Shown here in pieces: positions 41,260 to 49,590 of a stretch of 64,000 nt of DNA. Made by a program: the position numbers and the translations under genes. Under the pieces are notes generated by a model. The model saw nothing but the letters and a program-made list of their open reading frames with translations, was not told the origin of the DNA and did no database searches. The DNA comes from Amycolatopsis jejuensis. GTDB taxonomy: Bacteria; Actinomycetota; Actinomycetes; Mycobacteriales; Pseudonocardiaceae. Location of the stretch: the NCBI RefSeq assembly GCF_000717335.1, contig NZ_JNYZ01000017.1, positions 1-64,000 of the forward strand, read 5' to 3'. Position 1 is the stretch's first letter, and every line of letters starts with the position of its first letter.

Positions 41260-41853
41260 ATGCGTTCGATCAACGTCATCATGAGCGTGAGCCTCGACGG
41301 CGTGGTGCAGGGTCTCGGGCGACCGGACGAGGACACTCGCGGCGGGTTCACCCACGGCGGATGGGGGAATGGGTATCAGGACGACGTCATGGCGCGGGAG
41401 ATGGGCAAGGGCATGAGCCGGCCCGGTGACATGCTGTTCGGCCGTCGTACCTGGGAGGACTTCATCGGCGCCTGGGCGTCGCGCGAGGACGGGAATCCGT
41501 TTACGACGCATATGAATGCGGCCACGAAGTACGTCGTCTCCACGAAACTCGAGGACGCGGATGCGTGGCAGAACTCGGTGTTGCTGCGCGGGGTGGAGAT
41601 GGTGGGTGAGCTGAAAGCCTTGCCGGGCAAGGATCTTTCGGTCGTCGGCAGCGCTTCGCTCGTGCGCGCGCTGCATGCCGCCGGATTGGTCGATAGCTAC
41701 ACGTTGCTGATCCATCCGTTGACGCTCGGCCGCGGTGCGCGGCTTTTCGATTCCGCGGCGCCGCTTACCGAGTTCTCGCTGACGTCCAGTGTGGCGACCA
41801 CCAAAGGGGTGCTCATCGCGTCGTACGAGCGTCGGTTGTCCACAGGTGGATAG
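41260..41853 (+). CDS. Dihydrofolate reductase family protein (RibD C-terminal type)
   Basis: A 197-residue protein of the RibD_C/dihydrofolate-reductase-like fold. It begins SINVIMSVSLDGVVQG, has MLFGRRTWEDFIGAW and the C-terminal LLIHPLTLGRGARLFD, which match the family of actinobacterial YyaP/DfrA-like proteins. It is probably an NADPH-dependent reductase of unknown substrate, not a true folate enzyme. The ATG at 41260 gives the consensus start. The stop codon sits inside the left arm of a strong bidirectional hairpin. Confidence 0.88.
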   Translation: MRSINVIMSVSLDGVVQGLGRPDEDTRGGFTHGGWGNGYQDDVMAREMGKGMSRPGDMLFGRRTWEDFIGAWASREDGNPFTTHMNAATKYVVSTKLEDADAWQNSVLLRGVEMVGELKALPGKDLSVVGSASLVRALHAAGLVDSYTLLIHPLTLGRGARLFDSAAPLTEFSLTSSVATTKGVLIASYERRLSTGG

Positions 41854-41872
41854 GTCTTCCACCTGTGGACAA
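41836..41872. terminator. Perfect 15-bp hairpin with TTGTCCACA arms
   Basis: TTGTCCACAGGTGGA (41836-41850) and TCCACCTGTGGACAA (41858-41872) form a perfect stem with a 7-nt loop. It overlaps the stop of the reductase gene and is followed by an A-tract, giving a U-rich end for neither strand clearly. It also holds two opposed DnaA-box words. Confidence 0.8.
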
Positions 41873-41878
41873 AAAGGA

Positions 41879-41912
41879 AGCCCGGGTTGTCCACATGGGG
41901 ACAACCCGGGCT
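41879..41912. terminator. Second 14-bp hairpin before ferritin stop
   Basis: AGCCCGGGTTGTCC (41879-41892) and GGACAACCCGGGCT (41899-41912) form a perfect stem around ACATGG. It lies 22 bp from the ferritin stop on the minus strand and is its likely terminator. It contains a third TTGTCCACA (41887-41895). Confidence 0.8.
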
Positions 41913-41934
41913 CGCCGGTGGTGCTGGTGGTGCG

Positions 41935-42486
41935 TTACAGCGCGCCGCCCGCGACCGGGGGCATGCCGGAGTCGCCGCCGTTGTCGCCGATGGATTCGCG
42001 GTGCAGGAACTTCTCGATCTCGTACACGTTGTCGCCCGCGCGGCGCGCGACGGTGAGCAGCGTGGACATCTGCGAGATCTCCTCGACCTGCTCCTTGAGG
42101 AACCACTGCGTGAACTGCTCGCTGATGTAGTCCTCTTCGGCGCGCGCGGCCTTGGCGAGCGCGGAGATGTCGGCTGCGACCTCCTTCTCCTGTGCCAGCG
42201 CGAGCTCGATGAGCTCGATCGGGGCGGAGAAGTCGTTGCGGACCTGGCCGGTGCCGGGCACCTCGACGTGGTGGTCGCGGTCGAGCATGTACTGGACGAG
42301 CGCCATCGCGTGGTTGCGCTCTTCCACCGACTGCTTGTAGAAGTGCTTCGCGAGCTGCGGCAGGTCCTCGTTGTCGAACCAGACCGCCAGCGCGATGTAC
42401 TGCTGGGAGGCGTTGAACTCGTTGTGGATCTGCGCCTGCAGCAGTTCGTAGAACTTCGAGCGCGGTTCTTTCTTCGTGAGGGCCAT
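41935..42486 (-). CDS. bfrB: Ferritin
   Basis: A 183-residue ferritin that stores iron as ferric mineral in a 24-mer shell. Ferroxidase-site residues appear in HNEFNASQQYIAL (first Glu) and SVEERNHAMAL (Glu-Glu and His), with later EEDYISEQFTQWFLKEQVEE. It lacks the Met heme ligand of bacterioferritin, so it matches the mycobacterial BfrB type. The ATG at 42486 gives MALTKKEP; an earlier ATG at 42522 is possible. The promoter region holds three IdeR/DtxR-like boxes, so induction by iron through IdeR is likely. Arginine deiminase ends 157 bp upstream. Confidence 0.94.
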   Translation of the reverse strand: MALTKKEPRSKFYELLQAQIHNEFNASQQYIALAVWFDNEDLPQLAKHFYKQSVEERNHAMALVQYMLDRDHHVEVPGTGQVRNDFSAPIELIELALAQEKEVAADISALAKAARAEEDYISEQFTQWFLKEQVEEISQMSTLLTVARRAGDNVYEIEKFLHRESIGDNGGDSGMPPVAGGAL

Positions 42487-42546
42487 GGCTTCAAGGTACG
42501 TCAATGCGCGATTGTTTTCCACTTTTAGCTGGTGATCTCCACCCTA

Positions 42547-42635
42547 TTAGGGTTACCATTCCTCAAGTAGGAAACACTTATTTCGGTTAGCCTTCCCTTA
42601 ATGGAATTGCGTTTATTAAGGAAAGGCTAACTTCA
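42547..42635 (-). promoter_or_regulatory. Three IdeR/DtxR-like iron boxes upstream of ferritin
   Basis: Compared with TTAGGTTAGGCTAACCTAA: TTCGGTTAGCCTTCCCTTA (42582-42600) matches 14/19, TAAGGAAAGGCTAACTTCA (42617-42635) matches 14/19, and TTAGGGTTACCATTCCTCA (42547-42565, reverse) matches about 12/19. The two best boxes also form a 16-bp inverted repeat right after the arcA stop, so this DNA may double as the arcA terminator. Confidence 0.65.
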
Positions 42636-42642
42636 TGCTCGG

Positions 42643-43854
42643 TCACTGCGGATCGCGGCGGACCGGGCAGGACATGCAGCGCGGGCCGCCTCGGCCGGAG
42701 CCCAGTTCGGAGCCGGTGATCGGCAGCACCTCGATGCCTGCCTCGGTGAGCCGTTCGTTGGTCTCCGCATTGCGTTCGTACCCCACCACCACGCCCGGCG
42801 CCAGTGCCAGCGTGTTGTTGCCGTCGTCCCACTGCTCGCGTTCCGCGGTCACCGGGTCGAGGCCGGTGTCGATCACGCGCAGCCGGTCGATCCCCATGGC
42901 AATTGCCGCCGCTTCGAGAAATGGCGTCGGGCCGGCGACTTTCACGCCGCCGTCACCGGTCGGCTGAAGCGTGAATGCGGTCAGCGAATCGCGGGCGAGC
43001 GGATACATCACGACCGCGTCGACGTCGACCATCGTGCACACGGTGTCGAGATGCATGGTCGCGCGCGATTGCTCGATCGGAACCGCGACGACGGTATGCG
43101 CGAGACCGTCGGCGAATACGGAACGGGCGAGCGATTCGGCGCCCGCCGGGGTCGTGCGTTCGCCGACTCCTATCGCGACCACGCCGGACGCCAGCAACAT
43201 CACGTCGCCGCCTTCGATCGGCGCGGAATGCGCGCCATAAGCGCGATCGGCGTGCCGGAATCGCGGGTGATAGGCGTATACCAGGTCGAGCAATGCCGTT
43301 TCCCGGCGCCGGGCGGGCATGGTCAGCGACGAAATTGCGACGCGGTCGCCGATCCACGCCGAAGAATCGCGGGTGAACAGGAGATTGGGCAGCGGGTCGA
43401 CGGCGAAGTCGCGCGGGTCGTGCATCATCCGCACCAGAGAGGCGCCCTCGGCGGACGGCAGTTCCTCGAACGTCATCCCGGCCATCAGGACTTCGGCGAG
43501 GGTGTGCGCGTCGACGCCGCTCAGGTGCGACCGGAGCGAATCGGCCAGGTCAACGCCAAGACGGCGGTCGTCCACCGCCGCGTGGACGCCTGCCGCATGC
43601 GCGCGCTGATCCTCGAGCGCGGTGCGCAGGACGTCGGCCAGGAGCAGCACCTCGACGCCACGGCCACGCAGGACGTCGGCGAACGCGTCGTGCTCCTGCT
43701 GGGCCCGGTCGACCCACGGGATGGAATCGAAGAGCAGCTGGTCGTTGTTGCGTGGGGTGAGCCTTTTGAGCTCGTTTCCCGGTCGGTGCAGGAGAACTGC
43801 GCGCAGGGGCCCGACTTCGCTGTCCACCCTGGGTGGTGCCGTCATCTCGCTCAC
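42643..43854 (-). CDS. arcA: Arginine deiminase
   Basis: A 403-residue enzyme converting arginine to citrulline and ammonia. Landmarks: [32 protein letters not shown] and the catalytic Cys393 in [10 protein letters not shown]. The length is normal. No arcB, arcC or arcD gene is nearby, so the ATP-yielding pathway is split or absent; a role in acid stress or arginine catabolism remains possible. The CPBP protease gene lies 24 bp upstream on the same strand and may be co-transcribed. The extreme start may be a few codons later ([11 protein letters not shown]). Confidence 0.95.
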   Translation of the reverse strand: MSEMTAPPRVDSEVGPLRAVLLHRPGNELKRLTPRNNDQLLFDSIPWVDRAQQEHDAFADVLRGRGVEVLLLADVLRTALEDQRAHAAGVHAAVDDRRLGVDLADSLRSHLSGVDAHTLAEVLMAGMTFEELPSAEGASLVRMMHDPRDFAVDPLPNLLFTRDSSAWIGDRVAISSLTMPARRRETALLDLVYAYHPRFRHADRAYGAHSAPIEGGDVMLLASGVVAIGVGERTTPAGAESLARSVFADGLAHTVVAVPIEQSRATMHLDTVCTMVDVDAVVMYPLARDSLTAFTLQPTGDGGVKVAGPTPFLEAAAIAMGIDRLRVIDTGLDPVTAEREQWDDGNNTLALAPGVVVGYERNAETNERLTEAGIEVLPITGSELGSGRGGPRCMSCPVRRDPQ

Positions 43855-43878
43855 GAGCCGGAGCCTAATGAGCGGGGA

Positions 43879-44703
43879 TCACGGGAGCCAGGAAAGTCGG
43901 CCTTTCAGCAACGAATAGCCGACAAAAGACACCACATCGAACAATGTATGCGCAGCAATGAGCGGCCACAGCCGTCCGGAGCGCTGCCACACCCGGCCGA
44001 AGACGAGCCCCATCACGAGGTTGCCGACGAAGCCGCCGAACCCCTGGTACAAGTGATATGACCCACGCAGCACGGCGGCGCCGAGGAGGGATGCGTTCTC
44101 GCGTACGCCGAGCTGCCGCAGCCGCGTGATGAGGTACCCGATCACGAGCACTTCCTCGGCGAAAGCGTTGCCGAACGCGGAAAGCGTCAGTGCGACCGGC
44201 CGCCACCAGGTATCGCCCAAAGTGGACGGTTGCACCGCGAGGCTGAACCCGAGATGGTAGGAGAGGAAGTACAGACCGAGCCCGGGAATGCCGATGAGTG
44301 CGGCAATTCCGGCGGTGATGAGCGCGTCGGTACGGAGTTTGCGCCGATCGAGGCCGATCTGGCGCAATTTCACCCCGGCCCGCCAGAGGAGGTAAAGGCC
44401 GAGCCCACCCCACCCGACGAGCTGTGCGGCGCCGAGCAGTTGCTGCAGCAGGTCGAGCAGACTTGCGGCGGCTTTGGGTACGTTGAGCTGCACTTGCTGC
44501 TGTGCCAAGGGAACCGGGCGGAGCAGGGAGTCCACAAGGGACAACAGACTGCGCGCGCCGGAGAGCCCGAGCGTGATCCCGAAGACGAGCACCAGCTCCA
44601 GCTTGACCGCCCGCCGCTCCCGGGGGTCGGTGATGGTGGCCGGGAAGTCCGGGTTGGGCGGGCTGAGCCAGGACCGGAGGACGGACGGCTCGGAGGTGTG
44701 CAT
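43879..44703 (-). CDS. CPBP family intramembrane metalloprotease
   Basis: A 274-residue membrane protein with about seven helices. The CPBP/CAAX-type motifs are present: glutamate pair in AFAEEVLVIGYLI, then HLYQG after LRGSY, then the late AAHTLFDVVSF with the conserved His. In this family they form a metal site for intramembrane proteolysis or maturation of peptides. The start ATG at 44703 gives a 35-residue cytoplasmic leader. It probably forms a short operon with arcA downstream, but a functional link is unclear. Confidence 0.88.
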   Translation of the reverse strand: MHTSEPSVLRSWLSPPNPDFPATITDPRERRAVKLELVLVFGITLGLSGARSLLSLVDSLLRPVPLAQQQVQLNVPKAAASLLDLLQQLLGAAQLVGWGGLGLYLLWRAGVKLRQIGLDRRKLRTDALITAGIAALIGIPGLGLYFLSYHLGFSLAVQPSTLGDTWWRPVALTLSAFGNAFAEEVLVIGYLITRLRQLGVRENASLLGAAVLRGSYHLYQGFGGFVGNLVMGLVFGRVWQRSGRLWPLIAAHTLFDVVSFVGYSLLKGRLSWLP

Positions 44704-44792
44704 GAAGGCACGCTACCGCCGTGGCCGGCGGGGCTTGCCGGTGCCGGTCTTCGGTGTGGCTGGGCTGTCCCGCGGCGCGCTACGGTCGGGAC

Positions 44793-45254
44793 ATGCCGAG
44801 GACTATCGCCACCAAAACCAAGGTCGCGCGCGCCGAACTGGTCGAGTTCCTGAAGCCCCGCCACCGCGCCATCCTGGTCACCACCCGCGCCGACGGCCGC
44901 CCCCAGCTCTCCCCGAACACATGCGGCGTCGACGAAGAGGGCCGCATCGTCATCGCGACCTACCCGAAACGCGCGAAGGTCACGAATCTCCGCCGTTCGC
45001 CGGAGGTGTCGGTGTGCGTGCTATCGGATGAGTGGAACGGCCCGTGGGTCCAGGTCGACGGCACCGCAGAGGTGATCGACCTGCCGGACTCGGTCGATCC
45101 GCTGGTCGACTACTTCCGCGCGATCTCCGGCGAACACCCGGACTGGGACGAGTACCGCGAAGCCATGCGCAAGCAAGGCAAAAGCCTGATCAGGATCACG
45201 ATCGACCGCTGGGGCCCGATCGCCACCGGCGGTTTCCCACCGGAACTGGCCTGA
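44793..45254 (+). CDS. F420-dependent PPOX-class oxidoreductase
   Basis: A 153-residue split-barrel flavin/deazaflavin-binding protein of the TIGR03618 group. Motifs include FLKPRHRAILVTTRADGRPQ, IVIATYPKRAKVTNLRRSPEV-type (YPKRAKVTNLRR) and WVQVDGTAEVIDLP. Such enzymes use F420 to reduce quinones, coumarins or other substrates. The ATG at 44793 fits the family. It is divergent from the CPBP gene by 89 bp and is followed by a long repeat array rather than another gene. Confidence 0.88.
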   Translation: MPRTIATKTKVARAELVEFLKPRHRAILVTTRADGRPQLSPNTCGVDEEGRIVIATYPKRAKVTNLRRSPEVSVCVLSDEWNGPWVQVDGTAEVIDLPDSVDPLVDYFRAISGEHPDWDEYREAMRKQGKSLIRITIDRWGPIATGGFPPELA

Positions 45255-45600
45255 CCTCGGTACGGGTTGATCCGGGTTCAGGGGGTTGCTGGGGACGGAC
45301 TGCGGCTTGTCACGGTTGGGCTGGGTTGAGGTGGATGGGGGACCGACTGCGGTTCGCCACAGTCGGCTCCTGCACGGGGGTGGCTCGGGTTGGGGCGGCA
45401 GGGGACCGACCGCGGCTCGCCATTGTCGAGGGTGGCCCGGGTCGAGGGCGGATGGGACGGACTGCGGCTCGCCACGACTGACGCCGGGGGAGGGCGGCAG
45501 GGGACCGACCGCGGCTCGCCACGGCGGGTGCGGGCAGAAGGCGGTAGGGGGACTGACTGCGGCTCGCCACGGCGCGCGGGTTCGGGGCGGTAGTGGCCTG
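45255..45600. repeat. Degenerate tandem array, ~46-62 bp units
   Basis: After a short spacer, about six units start with GGGGACCGACTGCGGCTCGCC-like words (seen near 45292, 45343, 45404, 45458, 45505 and 45551), each followed by a variable GGGCGG-rich tail. Frames across it encode short peptides with a GTDRGSP-like repeat but lack ribosome-binding sites. No gene called. Confidence 0.78.
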
Positions 45601-46005
45601 ACCTCTGTTTTGACTGGCCGGGTTCAGCAGCAGACTGATCTCTGGCTCGGTTTGGCTGGCCCGGGCTCAGCGCGGCTGTGGACGGATCTGGCTCTGCTCA
45701 GCTGGCAGCGGGTTCACGGCGGCGCGGACTCGTCGCTGGCTCTGTTCGGCATACTGCGGTTTCGCGGACGCGTGGACTCGTCTCTGGCTCCGCTCGGCAG
45801 GCTGCGGGTTCACGGAGGCAACGGACTGATCCCGGCTCGGCACCGATGCCCGCCGTTCCCGCCCCGGTCTGCTCGTGAATCCGTCGTTCCCACCCTGGTC
45901 AGTCCGTGACCCCGCCCCGTCCGCCCCGGTCTGCTCGCGAACCCGCCGTTCCCGCCCCGGTCTGCTCGTGAACCCGCCGCATCCGCCCCGGTCAGTCACC
46001 ACCGG
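45601..46005. repeat. Two further degenerate arrays before DUF2470 gene
   Basis: From 45601 to about 45840 a roughly 54-bp unit recurs (CTGGCTC...GGCAGGCTGCGGGTTCACGG...GACTCGT-like). From about 45845 to 46000 a roughly 33-bp unit recurs (CCCGCCGTTCCCGCCCCGGTCTGCTCGTGAA-like, shortened here as CCGCCCCGGTCTGCTCGTGA). No gene is supported in this stretch. Confidence 0.7.
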
Positions 46006-46806
46006 TCAGCCGTCCCCGTGCTGGTGGCGGAGGAAAGGGCAGCCCAGCAAGCGTTGCAGTTCGGCGGCCAGCTGGGGCGGGCTGTCGACTGTCCGGGAGA
46101 ACGCGAGGCGGACGTCGTGGTCGCCGGCCGGGGACTCCACTCGCAGGCGCAGCCCGAAGCGGTCCAGGCCGAGCGGGCGGATCCGGCCGCCGCGGAGGTC
46201 GGGCGGCAGGTGGCGCGCCAGTTGTTCCACCACGTCCGGGTGGTCGCTCTCGAGATGGCGCAGCCAGCCTGCTTCGTAGTCGTGGAACGGGTCCGGCGGG
46301 GCCGCGCTGAACATGTGCGGACGGAGCGAGTGGGTGCCTTCCGCGTCGGCCAGTACGAGTGATGCCGGGGTGAGCCGGAGCAGGGTGAGTCCGTGGCCGA
46401 CGTCCAGTAACCGGTGGTCTGGCCGTTGCTCGGCGATCGCGACGGCGCGCGCCCGCGCCGACACCGCCGTCAGCGGCCGGAGCCACCCGGTTATCCACAG
46501 CAGGCCGCGGATGGGTTCCCGCAGTTCCACCGGTGCGTGGTCGGCGAGCTCGACCATGACGGCGAGCTCGCCGCGCTGAGTCTGCCGGGACGCTTGCACC
46601 ATCGGGTGCTCGTCCGGCAGAAGAATGCTGACACTGCCGCTGTGGTGCACGTGATGCAGGACGGGCTCCACGCGCTCGGCATCACAGCCGGCGCGTTCGA
46701 CGGTCGGCATGATCGTCGCGGGTCCGTTGCGCGTCGCGATCGTCTTGGCGCGCTCGGCGGGATTCGGCGCGGGCGGGCGGCGCACGGATACTGGGGCCTC
46801 GGTCAC
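46006..46806 (-). CDS. DUF2470 family protein under an iron box
   Basis: A 266-residue protein with a C-terminal DUF2470 region (DHPDVVEQLARHLPPDLRGGR to VDSPPQLAAELQRLL, about 175-260). This region also appears at the end of HugZ/HutZ-type heme-degrading and split-barrel proteins. The N-terminal half (SVSILLPDEHPMVQAS, VELADHAPVELREPI) resembles the flavin-type split barrel. Iron or heme handling is likely because an excellent IdeR box lies at 46821-46839. The GTG at 46806 follows AGGAGGTGA. It is divergent from the 47084 gene. Confidence 0.82.
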   Translation of the reverse strand: MTEAPVSVRRPPAPNPAERAKTIATRNGPATIMPTVERAGCDAERVEPVLHHVHHSGSVSILLPDEHPMVQASRQTQRGELAVMVELADHAPVELREPIRGLLWITGWLRPLTAVSARARAVAIAEQRPDHRLLDVGHGLTLLRLTPASLVLADAEGTHSLRPHMFSAAPPDPFHDYEAGWLRHLESDHPDVVEQLARHLPPDLRGGRIRPLGLDRFGLRLRVESPAGDHDVRLAFSRTVDSPPQLAAELQRLLGCPFLRHQHGDG

Positions 46807-46820
46807 GGCTCACCTCCTAC

Positions 46821-46839
46821 TTAGGTGAGCCTAACCTGA
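46821..46839 (-). promoter_or_regulatory. IdeR/DtxR iron box
   Basis: TTAGGTGAGCCTAACCTGA matches 16/19 positions of the consensus TTAGGTTAGGCTAACCTAA. It ends 15 bp from the GTG of the DUF2470 gene and overlaps its leader, placing it for repression under iron sufficiency. Confidence 0.85.
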
Positions 46840-47083
46840 ATTAGGCGACGAGGGAAGAGGGCGCGGAAAGATCACACGACGGCCTGATTTTGCTGGTCAA
46901 GAATGGTTTTCGGCAGTGATTCCAGGTCGGCCGCACCTCGGCGCGCGTACATCGGTCGGGTGGGCTGGTCGCAGGCTGGAACGCGGTGTGCCAGCGGATG
47001 GGACCTCGATTACTTGCCGGTAAGCAGGTCTTGAAAGCGTCCGCAGAGCGAACGATTTTGTCCTCTCGTCGTACGCTACTAGC

Positions 47084-47959
47084 GTGTCAGTCGTGTCAAG
47101 CGCTGTGGAACTCACGCCACCCGGCCCCCGTGGAATTCCGCCCCTGTTCGCGCGGCTCGTCGACGACTCGGCGTTGTTCCCGCCCGCCGACGTCGCGATG
47201 CCGGAGGCGCTGCGTGCGCACTTCGAATCGCGCGCCGGACAGCACGCCGGGGTACTCGGCGTTTTCCTGTGCCAGGCCTCGCGCCTGCCGGAGCTGATCA
47301 CCGAGCTGATCAAGGTCAAGCCCAAGGAACCGCTGCCGTTGTCGCTGATCATCGACACCGGGCTGGGCGGGGTGCCGAAGGCGATCTCGATCGTCGAATC
47401 GCGCAGTGAGCTGCTGTCGTTGCGGATGGTGGAAATGCCCGCGCCGTCCGACGTCGACGAGGTGTGGCTCGAGCGGGTGTCGGAGTTCGTACCCGAGGAC
47501 GTGATCCGGGTGGTAGAGCCGCGACGCGGCGTCGGCTGGCTGGACGGCGTCCGCAAGGTGATCGAGCACGGCAGCTGGCCGAAGATCCGCTGTGGCGGGC
47601 AGGCCGGGGAGAACTTCCCCAGCGTGGACGAGGTCGCCGACTTCCTGTCCGTGGTCAGCGGTTCGCCGGGCGCCTCGTTCAAGGCGACGAACAGCCTGCA
47701 CCGGGCGGTCCGGCACGTGGACCCGGGCAGCGGGTTCACGCACCACGGATTCCTGAACCTGCTGGTCGCGTCGGCGCGCTGCCTGTCCGGCGGGGACGTG
47801 CGCGCCGCGCTCGACTCGACCGACGGCACAGCGCTCGCCGAGGAAGCCCGCGCGCTCCAGGAACCGGCAGCGAAGGCGGTCCGCGAGCTGTTCGCGTCGT
47901 ATGCAGCGGCGTCGTTCGCCGAACCGGTAGCCGATCTGGGTCGACTCGAGCTGCTGTGA
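47084..47959 (+). CDS. Conserved hypothetical protein
   Basis: A 291-residue soluble protein. It starts PPGPRGIPPLFARLVDDSALFPPAD-like (GIPPLFARLVDDSALFPP), has a middle alpha/beta region (LPLSLIIDTGLGGVPKAI, DVIRVVEPRRGVGWL), WPKIRCGGQAGENFPS and a late FKATNSLHRAVRH with HHGFLNLLVA. The order of strands and the KIR and FKAT lysines suggest a TIM-barrel-type fold, but I cannot name the family. The GTG at 47084 lies 7 bp after a TACGCT -10-like word, so the mRNA may be leaderless. Its stop overlaps the IclR-like gene. Confidence 0.72.
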   Translation: MSVVSSAVELTPPGPRGIPPLFARLVDDSALFPPADVAMPEALRAHFESRAGQHAGVLGVFLCQASRLPELITELIKVKPKEPLPLSLIIDTGLGGVPKAISIVESRSELLSLRMVEMPAPSDVDEVWLERVSEFVPEDVIRVVEPRRGVGWLDGVRKVIEHGSWPKIRCGGQAGENFPSVDEVADFLSVVSGSPGASFKATNSLHRAVRHVDPGSGFTHHGFLNLLVASARCLSGGDVRAALDSTDGTALAEEARALQEPAAKAVRELFASYAAASFAEPVADLGRLELL

Positions 47960-48588
47960 GCAGGGAGGGGTCGCTGACCCTCGACCGTGGTCTGGCGCTG
48001 CTGCAGGCAGTGGCCGATTCGGGCGAGCAGGCGGCGACCATCTCCGAGCTTGCGGTGACGATCGGCGCAAGCCGCGCGGCGGTGTACCGGCTGCTGGTAC
48101 CGCTGTCGGAACGCGGCCTGATCTGGCGGGACGGCACGAAGGTCCGGCTGGGTGTCGGGGTGCTGCGGCTGGCCGGACAGGTACTGCCACAGCTACGGGA
48201 GGCCGCGCGTCCGGTGCTGCGTGAGCTCGCCGAGAAGGTGGGCGCGACGGCGCATTTGACTGTGGCGCAAGGAGATTATGCCCAGGCGGTGGCCGTGGTC
48301 GAACCTTCGTGGACCAGCTATCACGTCGCATACCGGGTCGGCAGCAGGCACGCGCTTGGCGCAGGTGCGGCGGGCCGGGCGATGACGTTGCGCTCCGGCG
48401 GCTGGGTCACGTCGACGGGCGAGGTCCAGGCCGGTGCGTCGGGGGTTGCTGCTCCGGTGCGCGGGGTGCCCGGTCTGCGGGCGAGCGTGGGGGTGATTTC
48501 GCTGGAGCCGTTGGCGGCACGCGAGGTGGGCCCGCTGGCGGTGGAGGCGGCGGGGAAGCTGGCGGAGGTATTGCGGACGGACGGCTAG
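47956..48588 (+). CDS. IclR-like transcriptional regulator
   Basis: A 210-residue regulator with an N-terminal winged helix-turn-helix (LDRGLALLQAVADSGEQAATI and ASRAAVYRLLVPLSERGL, about 5-70) and a shortened IclR-type effector domain (about 85-205; LREAARPVLRELAEKVGATAH to EVGPLAVEAAGKLAEVLR). The family is usually about 250 residues, so the effector domain is reduced. The GTGA overlap with the preceding gene stop shows coupling; the regulator may control this two-gene unit. Effector unknown. Confidence 0.85.
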   Translation: MSREGSLTLDRGLALLQAVADSGEQAATISELAVTIGASRAAVYRLLVPLSERGLIWRDGTKVRLGVGVLRLAGQVLPQLREAARPVLRELAEKVGATAHLTVAQGDYAQAVAVVEPSWTSYHVAYRVGSRHALGAGAAGRAMTLRSGGWVTSTGEVQAGASGVAAPVRGVPGLRASVGVISLEPLAAREVGPLAVEAAGKLAEVLRTDG

Positions 48589-48822
48589 CTATGGGAGCTG
48601 GCTGGCTGTGCGAACCGGCTGACTGGTTGCGGAACTGGCTGATTGCGCGAACCGGCTGGTTGTGAGATGCGGCGGGGCTGCGCGAACCGGGTTGGTTGCG
48701 GGAACGGCTCGGCAGCGGAACCGGCTGCTTGCGGGAGCCGGTTGGCGGCGGGGTGCGGTTCGCTGCGGCCTGGCCGAACCGAGCCGGTCAGCAACGGACG
48801 GCCGGATGCCGCGGGAGGGTCG
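48589..48822. repeat. Degenerate short-repeat tract
   Basis: The sequence repeats variants of GCGAACCGGCTGGTTGCGGGA about every 20-40 bp between 48600 and 48790 (for example GCGAACCGGCTGACTGGTTG and GCGGAACCGGCTGCTTGCGG). No gene is supported. It separates the IclR-like gene from the convergent DUF998-like gene. Confidence 0.65.
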
Positions 48823-49515
48823 TCAGCTGCGGGATGCGGCCAGCAGCGGTCGCACCATTGTCAGCAGCAGCGCCAGATCCACGGTGAACAGCAGCCGCTC
48901 GAACAACCCCAGCGTCACTTCTTGCGGTACAGGTCCGGTGATCAGCGTGAACACGAATGCGCCCAGCACCACCGCCACGCTGGAGAAACTCGCGACGGCC
49001 AGCCGGCGGATCGTGGTGCGCCTCGGTTCCCACGGACAGGACCGTCCGCCGCGGCGGGTGAGCAGCCAGGCGGCGGTCGGGAGCGCGAGGAATGCGGTCA
49101 GCGCGGCGGCGTTGTGCAGCTGGCCGTCGAAGGAACGGGCCTGACCGTCTGGGTCGACGGGGACCATCGCGCACACCGTGAGACCCGCACACCACACACC
49201 GAGCAAGACCACCACCGCGGGCGAGCGGCGTGCTTTCACTAGCCCGGCCAGCAGCGCGAGCGAGCCCAGCGCGAGGGCGAGGCACATGACGGCGAACAGC
49301 CGCGCCGCCGAGTGTTCGCCGAGCCTGCCGTAGACGTACTCCGACAGCGTCTGCCACACCGGGCTGATCTGCGCGGACAGCCGCAGGTGCAGTTCGGTCG
49401 CGATGACCACGGCCAGCCCGATGCCCACCAGCGCGAGGCGTCCGTGCACCGGCGACACGGCAGCGCGTGGATACGTCGGCACGGGCTCTCCTCGGCGGTC
49501 ATGGCTGAAGGCCAT
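48823..49515 (-). CDS. DUF998 family membrane protein
   Basis: A 230-residue integral membrane protein with about six helices, including ALVGIGLAVVIATELHLRL and LFAVMCLALALGSLALLAGL. The sequence SEYVYGRLGEH in the first loop and MVPVDPDGQ in a middle loop are typical of DUF998. Members are unassigned. The start is uncertain: a GTG about 11 codons in would give VPTYPRAAVSP. It stands alone between the repeat tract and the cation exporter gene. Confidence 0.82.
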   Translation of the reverse strand: MAFSHDRRGEPVPTYPRAAVSPVHGRLALVGIGLAVVIATELHLRLSAQISPVWQTLSEYVYGRLGEHSAARLFAVMCLALALGSLALLAGLVKARRSPAVVVLLGVWCAGLTVCAMVPVDPDGQARSFDGQLHNAAALTAFLALPTAAWLLTRRGGRSCPWEPRRTTIRRLAVASFSSVAVVLGAFVFTLITGPVPQEVTLGLFERLLFTVDLALLLTMVRPLLAASRS

Positions 49516-49590
49516 GGCGTCACCGGTGGTTCACCTTGCCCTCGTGCAGCGGTTCCGAAGAGGTTACCTGGTGTTCCTGTGAAGCCGCGG

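Noticed and set aside
45286..45909. Gly/Arg-rich frames with GTDRGSP repeats
   Set aside because: No ribosome-binding sites, overlapping frames equally open, and the unit length is not a multiple of three.
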